From positions 1-14,863 of the forward strand of contig CALKYB010000147.1 of the NCBI GenBank assembly GCA_938003565.1: a stretch of 14,863 nt of DNA, in the 5' to 3' direction. Position 1 is the stretch's first letter. Every line of letters starts with the position of its first letter. Below the pieces are notes generated by a model, which worked only from the letters and a program-made list of their open reading frames with translations, ran no database searches and was not told the DNA's origin. The DNA is from an uncultured bacterium (GTDB lineage: Bacteria > Bdellovibrionota_C > UBA2361 > SZUA-149 > CALKYB01). Positions 1 to 5,946 of this stretch are shown one piece after another. The position numbers and the translations under genes are program-made.

Positions 1-25
1 CTAATGGCCTCGCATACGCTCGGCT

Positions 26-288
26 TATACTGCGCTTAAAATATATCGTTGAATACCGAAATTTAAATGAGGCGCAGTATATACCCATCCTGGTATAAAT
101 TTCGGCATAGACGACCTTTCAATCAGATGGGTATATGCAGTGCGCAAGCACTGCCATTAGACAGATATAATGCGCCTTCAAAAGTCCGCAGGACTTGGCT
201 AGAAAATACCAAATAAAGCTGATTTTCCAAGCTCAACTAGCTTTTCTTGCGAAGCTGCGCTTCCCCTCCATATTTGAGGATGGGTATA
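26..288. repeat. Cluster of short inverted repeats in the leader region
   Basis: This stretch before the first gene has no credible reading frame but dense symmetry. The 10-mer GATGGGTATA occurs at 126-135 and 279-288 and, inverted, at 80-89; the last two share 12 bases (AGGATGGGTATA). TATACTGCGC at 26-35 is inverted at 72-81. GGCGCAGTATAT at 71-82 pairs with 165-176 at 11 of 12 positions. Positions 53-65 pair with 96-108 with one G-T wobble. Several pairings exclude one another, so this could be a folding RNA leader, a decayed palindromic mobile element, or protein-binding sites. I recognise no named family and saw no integron attC core sites. Confidence 0.55.
137..154 (+). other. Perfect 7-bp hairpin with GCAA tetraloop
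   Basis: GCAGTGC (137-143) and GCACTGC (148-154) are exact reverse complements around the loop GCAA, a GNRA-type tetraloop if transcribed on the + strand. No T-tract follows, so it is not an intrinsic terminator. A second small hairpin, AAGTCC-GCA-GGACTT, lies at 182-196, and a third, GAAGC-TGC-GCTTC, at 251-263. The series suggests a structured RNA, but this is inference. Confidence 0.5.
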
Positions 289-348
289 CCTGTCTACGAG
301 TAACATTTTTGAACCGACCACCGTGAATTCCGTCAAGGTTAGAAGATC

Positions 349-364
349 TGGCGCAATATGTGCA
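349..364 (+). promoter_or_regulatory. Possible weak sigma-54 promoter for receiver gene
   Basis: TGGCGC-AATAT-GTGCA resembles the sigma-54 consensus TGGCAC-N5-TTGCW, with GG at 350-351 and GC at 362-363, the required spacing. It departs from consensus in the -24 box (G for A) and in the first base of the -12 box. The predicted start of transcription is near 375, 24 bases before the ATG. No TTGTA-N5-TACAA palindrome was found upstream, unlike the other three candidate promoters. Confidence 0.4.
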
Positions 365-398
365 TATAAAAAGTATGTATAAACTAAGGAGGTAAAAA

Positions 399-758
399 AT
401 GAAAATATTACTAATCGATGACGAAATTAAAATTCTACGTTTACTTCAATTCAATCTAGATAACTCTGGGCACAGTACAATAGCGATTAATGATCCGAAG
501 ATTGCGCTTGAAGTAGCCAGTCAAGAAAAACCTGATGTGATCATAATGGATCTAATGATGCCAGATATCGATGGTCTAAAATTAACAAAGCTTATTCGAG
601 AGAATCATTGCACATCAAAAATTCCGATTATTATTTTATCGGCTAAAGCGCAGCACGGCGAAATTTTAGACACCTACAAGTTCTCTAAAATTGATTACTA
701 TATAACTAAGCCATTCACCCTTGAGCAAATATCGAGAGGCTTAGAGCTAGTTGTCTAA
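399..758 (+). CDS. Stand-alone response-regulator receiver protein
   Basis: This 119-residue cytoplasmic protein is a single CheY-like receiver domain with no output domain. It should accept a phosphoryl group from a histidine kinase and act through protein contacts. The usual residues are visible: acidic pocket D7/D8, phospho-acceptor D51 in the MDLMMP motif, S81 in the switch position, and K104 in TKPF. The start is well supported by TAAGGAGGT at 385-393. No kinase lies nearby. The next gene carries a second receiver at its C terminus, so the two may share a phosphorelay or compete for one kinase. The length is normal for a single-domain receiver. The family is certain; the partner is unknown. 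Confidence 0.93.
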   Translation: MKILLIDDEIKILRLLQFNLDNSGHSTIAINDPKIALEVASQEKPDVIIMDLMMPDIDGLKLTKLIRENHCTSKIPIIILSAKAQHGEILDTYKFSKIDYYITKPFTLEQISRGLELVV

Positions 759-780
759 ATTTACAAAAGGACCTAACTGA

Positions 781-797
781 CTTGTAATTCTTACAAG
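781..797. promoter_or_regulatory. TTGTA-N5-TACAA palindrome upstream of GT2 gene
   Basis: CTTGTAATTCTTACAAG is a perfect palindrome with 7-bp arms around TTC. Its core, TTGTA-N5-TACAA (782-796), recurs upstream of the TolC gene (13587-13601) and, with one mismatch, of the secreted-protein gene (10708-10722). Its centre is about 75 bp before the predicted sigma-54 transcription start at 864, a position suited to a bacterial enhancer-binding protein. No T-tract follows, so a terminator role for the preceding gene is less likely. The binding protein is unknown. Confidence 0.6.
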
Positions 798-837
798 AGC
801 CCTTAGTTAAGATCCTCTAATTATTAAATAAAATACT

Positions 838-853
838 TGGCACAATCTATGCT
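838..853 (+). promoter_or_regulatory. Sigma-54 promoter of the GT2-receiver gene
   Basis: TGGCAC-AATCT-ATGCT matches the sigma-54 consensus TGGCAC-N5-TTGCW except for A in place of the first T of the -12 box. GG is at 839-840 and GC at 851-852. Transcription should start near 864, giving a leader of about 35 bases before the ATG at 899. The -12 box lies inside a 13-bp inverted repeat (842-872). Confidence 0.75.
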
Positions 854-872
854 TAATAAAAGTATAGATTGT
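842..872. repeat. 13-bp inverted repeat spanning core promoter
   Basis: Positions 842-854 pair with 860-872: twelve Watson-Crick pairs and one G-T, with a 5-base loop. The left arm begins within the -24 box and covers the -12 box; the right arm covers the predicted transcription start. If transcription starts near 864, the RNA would contain only the right arm, so the symmetry would act at DNA level, for example as a repressor operator. Confidence 0.6.
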
Positions 873-898
873 AAACAAGAATTTATCAGGGGGTTTTT

Positions 899-2287
899 AT
901 GGTTAAAGGGTTAATAAGTTTCGTAATACCAGTTTTAAACGAAGAAGAGAGCTTAATTGAGCTTCACACAAGAATTTCAAAAGAAGTCACTGCTCTCGGT
1001 AGGGCCTTCGAAATAATTTTCATTGATGATGGAAGTAGCGATAATAGCTGGAATGTCATTACAGAAATGGCAAAGCTTAAAGATTCGAATATTAAGGCCT
1101 TAAAATTTCGGCAAAACTTTGGAAAAGCTCAAGCACTCGCTACCGGATTTGAGCACGCTAAAGGGGAGATCGTATTCACTCTCGATGCGGATCTACAAGA
1201 TGACCCCGCTGAAATTCCAAGATTCCTACAGAAGTTGAACGAAGGATACGACATTGTAAGCGGCTGGAAAAAAGTAAGACACGACCCATGGCACAAAGTT
1301 CTACCAAGTCGTGTTTTCAATAAAATGCTTAGTACCGTTGTAGATGTACAGCTACACGACCACAATTGCGGGTTTAAATGTTATAGAGCTGGAGTAATAA
1401 AGGATGTAAAACTGTATGGTGAAATGCATCGGATGGTTCCTTCTCTCGCGAGTATCAAGGGATACAAATCGAGTGAAATTGTAGTAAAACATCATCCGCG
1501 TCAGTTTGGACAAAGCAAGTACGGTGTAAAAAGATTCGCAAGAGGCTTCATGGATATGATTACCGTGGGCTTTCTAAAAAACTATCAAGAAAGACCTTTA
1601 CATCTTCTGGGAGGATTAGCAGTACTGAGCGTACTAGGAAGCTTAGTTCTTTCAGGGGTGGACCTTGTAATTTCAGATAAACTGGGAGACCTATCTACAG
1701 TACTAGTGGGACTATCAAACGCGTGCCTTTCGGCGTCACTGCCTTTATTTGCAATAGGCCTTCTATCTGAACTAGTTGTAAGCAGAAGGGATAACTCTAC
1801 AAACGATTCCGCTATTACTGATATCGTCTACAACCAGGACTCCGTAGTCTCGTCTTCAAAAACTAACGATTCAGAAACAACAAAAGAGGACCTACGTCCA
1901 AAGGCTCTTGTTGTTGATGACGACCCTCGTATTCGCAGACTCCTTGAATTTCAACTTCTAGAACTCGGGTTTAAAGTTGATCAAGCGTGTGACGGCAAGG
2001 AAGCTTTATCAAAAATATCACAGGATACAGCCATAGTGCTTCTAGACATCATGATGCCAGAAAAAAACGGATTGGAATGCTTGAAGGAATTCAAGCAAAG
2101 CAATGCAAACACTCAAATCATCATGATCTCTGCTGATGGACAAGTCAACAAAGCTGTAGAAGCGATGAAGAACGGAGCTTTTGACTACATTCAAAAGCCA
2201 TTTTCTCCAGAAGGCCTACAACAAACAGTACTGCAAGCCTTAAAAATTAACGAGGTAAACAACCAGTACAAAGAAATCAGACATTAA
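899..2287 (+). CDS. GT2 glycosyltransferase fused to NtrC-like receiver
   Basis: This 462-residue protein joins two modules. Residues 1-230 form a family 2 glycosyltransferase of the DPM1/ArnC/GtrB type, which moves a sugar from a nucleotide donor to undecaprenyl phosphate on the cytoplasmic face. Visible motifs are VIPVLNEEESL at 10-19, FIDDGSSDNSW at 41-51, the metal-binding D96-A-D98, and QFGQSKYGVKR at 202-212. Two membrane helices follow (about 235-256 and 267-294). A Ser/Asp/Thr-rich linker (297-333) leads to a complete receiver domain (334-450) with acidic D340-D342, phospho-acceptor D383, S411 and K433. The phrase AVEAMKNGAFDYIQKPF resembles receivers of NtrC-family sigma-54 activators. 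The fusion is intact, with no sign of a frameshift. AGGGGGT at 888-894 serves as ribosome site. The sugar is unknown, and regulation of transferase activity by phosphorylation is inference. Confidence 0.9.
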   Translation: MVKGLISFVIPVLNEEESLIELHTRISKEVTALGRAFEIIFIDDGSSDNSWNVITEMAKLKDSNIKALKFRQNFGKAQALATGFEHAKGEIVFTLDADLQDDPAEIPRFLQKLNEGYDIVSGWKKVRHDPWHKVLPSRVFNKMLSTVVDVQLHDHNCGFKCYRAGVIKDVKLYGEMHRMVPSLASIKGYKSSEIVVKHHPRQFGQSKYGVKRFARGFMDMITVGFLKNYQERPLHLLGGLAVLSVLGSLVLSGVDLVISDKLGDLSTVLVGLSNACLSASLPLFAIGLLSELVVSRRDNSTNDSAITDIVYNQDSVVSSSKTNDSETTKEDLRPKALVVDDDPRIRRLLEFQLLELGFKVDQACDGKEALSKISQDTAIVLLDIMMPEKNGLECLKEFKQSNANTQIIMISADGQVNKAVEAMKNGAFDYIQKPFSPEGLQQTVLQALKINEVNNQYKEIRH

Positions 2288-2294
2288 AACTTTT

Positions 2295-2329
2295 GCCAGC
2301 AGGTAGTCTAAAAACGACCTGCTGGCTTT
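2295..2329 (+). terminator. Hairpin between GT2 and GT4 genes (possible attenuator)
   Basis: GCCAGCAGGT (2295-2304) and ACCTGCTGGC (2317-2326) form a perfect, GC-rich 10-bp stem with a 12-base loop, followed by the short T-rich run TTTCTCT. It begins 7 bases after the stop of the GT2-receiver gene. The T-tract is poor, and I saw no clear promoter before the next ATG at 2359. It may therefore be a partial terminator that lowers expression of the downstream operon, or an RNA-stabilising or processing hairpin. Confidence 0.6.
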
Positions 2330-2358
2330 CTCTATAACTTTCAAAACGGGTAGAAAAA

Positions 2359-3591
2359 ATGAAAAAGAAAGCTCTAAACATATGTGTACTCGGTTCAACG
2401 TATCCAAGATTTGACAAAGACTCTGAAGTACCATGGTTGCGAAAAACTGTTGAACTAATAAAAAATAGCGGTCACAACGTCAAAGTAGTCGCTTCAGCCT
2501 ATCAAGGTGGTAAAAGTCACCAAATAGACGGAGTTGAAGTCCTAAGATTTAGATATGCTCCTTCTAGTATAGAGAAGCTGACTCATGATGAAGGTGCACC
2601 CAGTAAGGTTAAAGGGCCTGTGGGTAAGCTTTTAGCGCTCAGCTATATCATCTGCGGCACGTTTCAAATGCTGGTCTGGTGCCACAAATATCGCTTCGAT
2701 ATCATAAACGTACATTGGCCTTTTCCTCACGGTCTTTTCACTATTCTACCAAAACTATTGTTTGGAACAAAAGTAGTTGTTACCGCGCATGGCGCTGGAA
2801 TGGCAATGGCTAGAAAGTCTTTACTTCTAAAAGCCGCTCTAAAGCTATCTATGCTTTCAGCGGATGCAGCCACAACAAACAGTTCTCACACCCAGCATGA
2901 ACTCAAAAGACTCAGTGGCTATGACTCACAAGTAATACCGTACGGGGCCACAGTTTCATTTAAAGAAGGGAAACTCCCCTTACAAGGAAACCTACCAGTG
3001 AAAATACTTTTCAGTGGTCGACACATTCAAAGAAAAGGAGTGAACTATCTGATTGAAGCCCTACCTGCAGTTCTTCAACAAAGGAAAGTTGAGCTGGCTA
3101 TCACAGGTCATGGAGATCGAACCGAAGAATGGAAAGCCCGCGTAAGACAGCTCGGGCTAGAGGATAGCGTCAATTTCTTAGGATTCGTCTCCAATCAAGA
3201 ACTAAGCAAGTGTTATCAACATTGCGACATCTACTGCCTTCCAGCCATTTTCGACGACAACGACGACACGGAAGGGCTCGGTGTAGTGTTAATTGAGGCC
3301 TTACTTCATGGAAGACCAGTGATTGCCTCTGAAGTGGGAGGAATCGTTGATGTAATCAAACATAAGAAAACAGGTATACTCGTAAACGAAAAGAATCCAA
3401 CTGAGCTGTCCAACGCAATTCTTGAGCTGATCAATAATCCTGAGTTGGCACAGAAACTAGGTAAGCAAGGCCAAAATTTTGTTAACAAAGAGTTCAATTG
3501 GCAGACAATTGTAAATCAAGTCGTGAAACTATTTGAAGAAACTGTTGCGACTACGCCAACAATTAAAACGTTGGAGGCAAAACCATGTTAA
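2359..3591 (+). CDS. GT4 family glycosyltransferase
   Basis: This 410-residue GT-B fold enzyme probably adds a sugar from a nucleotide donor to a growing lipid-linked glycan in the cytoplasm. The N-terminal acceptor half covers about residues 5-205, with the GSTYPRF opening common in this family and an AHGAG segment at 143-147. The C-terminal Glycos_transf_1 half covers 212-390, with donor-phosphate contacts R221 and K226 (SGRHIQRKG) and the retaining E305-x7-E313 motif in EGLGVVLIE, followed by GRPVIASEVGG. Length is typical. The ribosome site before ATG 2359 is weak (GGGTAG). The stop overlaps the next start by seven bases (ATGTTAA), implying translational coupling to the flippase-like gene. 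Donor and acceptor sugars cannot be read from the sequence. Confidence 0.92.
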   Translation: MKKKALNICVLGSTYPRFDKDSEVPWLRKTVELIKNSGHNVKVVASAYQGGKSHQIDGVEVLRFRYAPSSIEKLTHDEGAPSKVKGPVGKLLALSYIICGTFQMLVWCHKYRFDIINVHWPFPHGLFTILPKLLFGTKVVVTAHGAGMAMARKSLLLKAALKLSMLSADAATTNSSHTQHELKRLSGYDSQVIPYGATVSFKEGKLPLQGNLPVKILFSGRHIQRKGVNYLIEALPAVLQQRKVELAITGHGDRTEEWKARVRQLGLEDSVNFLGFVSNQELSKCYQHCDIYCLPAIFDDNDDTEGLGVVLIEALLHGRPVIASEVGGIVDVIKHKKTGILVNEKNPTELSNAILELINNPELAQKLGKQGQNFVNKEFNWQTIVNQVVKLFEETVATTPTIKTLEAKPC

Positions 3592-4283
3592 TAGAAAAAA
3601 TACCCTCATCTCTAAAAAAGTTATCAATTCTAGTTGCAATAGGAATAATACTTCATGCTTCTAAAGACATGTTTAGTGGTTCAGCTACTTACGTTGCTTC
3701 AGCCAATAGAGCCTTACTATTTCTCAGCTTAGGCTCTCTTCTTGCATACCGTTTAGTAAACGCGGCAGGCTGGAGCTTTATAGTAAGGGCTCTCGGGGGC
3801 TCGATAGATCTTCATTTTGGAATCAAAACCTGGCTATCCTCAGAAGCACTTCGGTGGCTACCTGGAAGTGTTTGGGGTTTCGTATCTAGGGCTTACCAGG
3901 GTCAGAAAGCAGGTCTATCTAAAAAGAAAGCAGCGGCAAGCCTTCCGATTGAAGTAATCCTAACATTGTTAGCTTGGATTTTCACAGCTGCCTGGACGAG
4001 TCTTTTATGTGGTCAAGCCTCCTTTATACTCGAATTAGTTTATAGCAACTTTCTAGAGTTCACTGGAATCTTTCTTGTAGCTGTAATTTTGCTTTGTGTA
4101 ATGATGAAAAGAAGTTCTGGAAACTTAGAAAGAAAAATTATCTCTCTAAAAGACGGTTTACTCAATCTCAAACAAGAGATTTCAATATCAAGCTTGGTTA
4201 AGATACTAGCTTTCTATACTGCATTATGTATTTTCAACGGCATCTGTTTTTACATAACTACCCAAGCTTTAGGATTGAACTAG
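3585..4283 (+). CDS. N-terminal part of LPG-synthase_TM-like membrane protein
   Basis: This 232-residue reading frame has about six hydrophobic segments (roughly residues 14-30, 42-58, 122-138, 155-174, 205-226 and a short one between) and carries the typical internal segment LPGSVWGFVSRAYQGQKAGL, found in this family near the start of the domain. Translation should be good: GGAGG at 3573-3577 lies 7 bases before the ATG, and the first seven bases overlap the end of the GT4 gene. It ends at TAG just after ALGLN, before the conserved PGGIGVREG region, so alone it lacks the most conserved part. Whether this fragment is stable or functional is unknown. Confidence 0.75.
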   Translation: MLIEKIPSSLKKLSILVAIGIILHASKDMFSGSATYVASANRALLFLSLGSLLAYRLVNAAGWSFIVRALGGSIDLHFGIKTWLSSEALRWLPGSVWGFVSRAYQGQKAGLSKKKAAASLPIEVILTLLAWIFTAAWTSLLCGQASFILELVYSNFLEFTGIFLVAVILLCVMMKRSSGNLERKIISLKDGLLNLKQEISISSLVKILAFYTALCIFNGICFYITTQALGLN

Positions 4284-4295
4284 GTAAGCCTTAGC

Positions 4296-4562
4296 TTGGC
4301 GATAGCTTCAAACGCAAATGCATTCTTAATAGGATTTTTCGCATTTTTCGCTCCCGGCGGAATAGGGGTAAGAGAAGGATCACTAGTAGCTCTACTAACT
4401 CCAGTAGTTGGCATAGAAAAATCAATCGCCTGTGCATTAACCTGGCGGGTCATACAAATCACGGGGGAGGCTTTATGCTTGGGACTATGCCTACTTCTTA
4501 ATGAAGCCAAGAGTGAAAGTAATCTATTAACAATTAACAGTAAGGCGGAGCTAACATGTTAA
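4296..4562 (+). CDS. C-terminal part of LPG-synthase_TM-like membrane protein
   Basis: This 88-residue segment, in the same frame as the upstream half, holds the family signature FFAPGGIGVREGSLVALL and a final hydrophobic helix ending near CLGLCLLL. The only plausible start is TTG at 4296; there is no ATG. AGGTAAG at 4282-4288, partly made by the interrupting TAG codon, could act as a modest ribosome site for restart. The stop overlaps the adaptor gene start by seven bases (ATGTTAA at 4556-4562), the same junction as at 3585-3591. That preserved coupling suggests ribosomes normally travel through this segment. It is best seen as the tail of one gene rather than an independent gene. Confidence 0.6.
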   Translation: MAIASNANAFLIGFFAFFAPGGIGVREGSLVALLTPVVGIEKSIACALTWRVIQITGEALCLGLCLLLNEAKSESNLLTINSKAELTC

Positions 4563-5929
4563 AATTATGCAACCTGAGAAAGAGCGACTACTTCGTAATT
4601 AGCGTGCTTCTAAGCAGCTTGGCTATATTCGGCAGCCTAGCATGTACAGTTGCTGGGCCAGCTTACACTTCACCACAGAGCAGAAGTTACGACTCGAACT
4701 ATGGTTATCCAAACTTGCTACGAAAGAGTAATAAACCACTCTCCGTTTCAACTGATAAAGTTAAAACCCATCTATTTTTAGAAACGCACCTTGGTGAAGG
4801 CTCGATGGCCAGCCAAGCAGTGCTAGTTCCGGTGATTCCCATGAGTAAGGTAAACAAACTACACGTAAAAGAAGGACAAACTGTGAAAAAGGGTGATCTT
4901 CTCTTAGAGATGGACGAATCACTAGCCCAGATCAAACTCTCCTCAGCGCAACTCGCATTGCAAACAGCAACCGCCGAACTTGGGCGAGTTAATATTGGCT
5001 CCGCATATGTTCTAGCACAAGAGCGCCCGGATAAAGACAAAATCGATTTTAATCAAGCTCTCAAACAAGTTGAAATTTCAAGAGAGAAAGCTAAAAGACA
5101 TAAAGCACTCCTGGCCAAAGGAGCAATCTCTAGAGATGAATATTTGGAGCTAGAGTTACGTCTCAGCGAAGCTGTAAAAGAGCTGGATAGAGCAAAATTC
5201 AATCTTAGCATGTCTACCAAGGGGCAGAAGCAAAGTATTAATATTGCTGACAACGCCGTAAAAGAAGCTAAAAATAACTTGCAACACCGTACTGAGGAAC
5301 TAAAAAGCTATAAAATATATGCACCAGCCTCAGGCATAATTGAGAGAGTTCTCATCCGTGAAGGCGAATACAATCAAGACTCTGGACGTCCCGCTTTCGT
5401 CATAGCTTCGGGACTCTGGTTTGAGGCTCACCTAGACCAAACCGCGATTAATAAAGTAAAGGTTGGAGACGAAGCGAATGTTTTTCTTGAAGCCCTCACT
5501 GGCAAAACAATTAAAGGAAAAGTTGAACACATCAAACCAATCGTCAACTACAACGCCGGTGGGCCTGAAATCAATAGACCTATTCGACCTCGAGGAAGTG
5601 GAACACCCGAATGGCCTTCTACCTTTGAAGTTCGAATTAAGCTAGACGATATCAAGGAGAATCTTTACCCTGGACTTACAGGTTTTGCTAAAATTTCCAC
5701 CTCAAAGAAAGCTTTGTCTATCAAAAGAGCAGCTCTCACCTCACTTTCAACAACAGAAGCAATAGTGAAGGTCCCAAAGGACAATAGTTTCTCCTTACAG
5801 TCAATTCGGACTGGCTCAATCGACGACTCCAGAGTAGAAATAGTCTCAGGTCTTGAGGAAGGTGATGAAGTAATCTCAAATGGTCAAGCAAGTCTGCAGT
5901 CAGGAGACTTAGTGAAACTAGAAAATTAG
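4556..5929 (+). CDS. HlyD/RND-type periplasmic adaptor (membrane fusion protein)
   Basis: This 457-residue adaptor would bridge an inner-membrane transporter to a TolC-type channel. An uncleaved or cleaved hydrophobic segment spans about 12-30 and ends in SLAC; the -3 residue is Ser, so a lipobox at C30 is doubtful. The first lipoyl half is at 86-128 (VKEGQTVKKGDLLLEMD), a coiled-coil hairpin at about 125-250, the second lipoyl half at 251-290 (YAPASGIIERVLIREGE), then a beta-barrel to about 385 and a membrane-proximal domain to the end (SGLEEGDEVISNG). The barrel carries an unusual insertion rich in Gly, Pro and Arg at about 328-355. GGCGGAG at 4544-4550 is the ribosome site. The gene lies among glycan genes, and a TolC gene occurs at 13689, but no ABC or RND pump is visible. 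Export of a glycan or of the 10822 product is inference. Confidence 0.88.
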   Translation: MLKLCNLRKSDYFVISVLLSSLAIFGSLACTVAGPAYTSPQSRSYDSNYGYPNLLRKSNKPLSVSTDKVKTHLFLETHLGEGSMASQAVLVPVIPMSKVNKLHVKEGQTVKKGDLLLEMDESLAQIKLSSAQLALQTATAELGRVNIGSAYVLAQERPDKDKIDFNQALKQVEISREKAKRHKALLAKGAISRDEYLELELRLSEAVKELDRAKFNLSMSTKGQKQSINIADNAVKEAKNNLQHRTEELKSYKIYAPASGIIERVLIREGEYNQDSGRPAFVIASGLWFEAHLDQTAINKVKVGDEANVFLEALTGKTIKGKVEHIKPIVNYNAGGPEINRPIRPRGSGTPEWPSTFEVRIKLDDIKENLYPGLTGFAKISTSKKALSIKRAALTSLSTTEAIVKVPKDNSFSLQSIRTGSIDDSRVEIVSGLEEGDEVISNGQASLQSGDLVKLEN

Positions 5930-5946
5930 AATTTGGATATAAGACT

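Larger units (their letters stand above)
3585..4562 (+). pseudogene. LPG-synthase_TM/flippase-like gene split by in-frame TAG
   Basis: Both halves of a UPF0104/LPG_synthase_TM (AglD/YbhN-like) membrane protein lie in one frame, separated only by a TAG at 4281-4283. Read with one residue at the stop, the product is 325 residues, normal for this family, with the spacing between ALGL and the hallmark motif FFAPGGIGVREG kept. No insertion, deletion or frame change is seen. It could be a recent nonsense mutation, an assembly error, stop readthrough, or two separately translated pieces. The conserved sequence on both sides argues that any inactivation is recent. Members in glycan clusters are thought to aid lipid-linked sugar translocation. 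Confidence 0.7.

Noticed and set aside
1..320. Integron attC array
   Set aside because: Palindromes are present, but the attC core sites (RYYYAAC and GTTRRRY in inverse orientation) are not, and no integrase or cassette is seen.
766..820. Intrinsic terminator after the first receiver gene
   Set aside because: The palindrome there lacks a following T-tract and matches sites upstream of two other sigma-54 promoters, so a binding site fits better.
4281..4283. Genetic code with TAG reassigned
   Set aside because: The adaptor gene ends with TAG at 5927-5929 right after its conserved domain, and the other genes use TAA or TGA normally.
4556..4660. Lipoprotein signal at C30 of the adaptor
   Set aside because: SLAC has Ser at -3 where Leu/Val/Ile is expected; kept only as a weak possibility.
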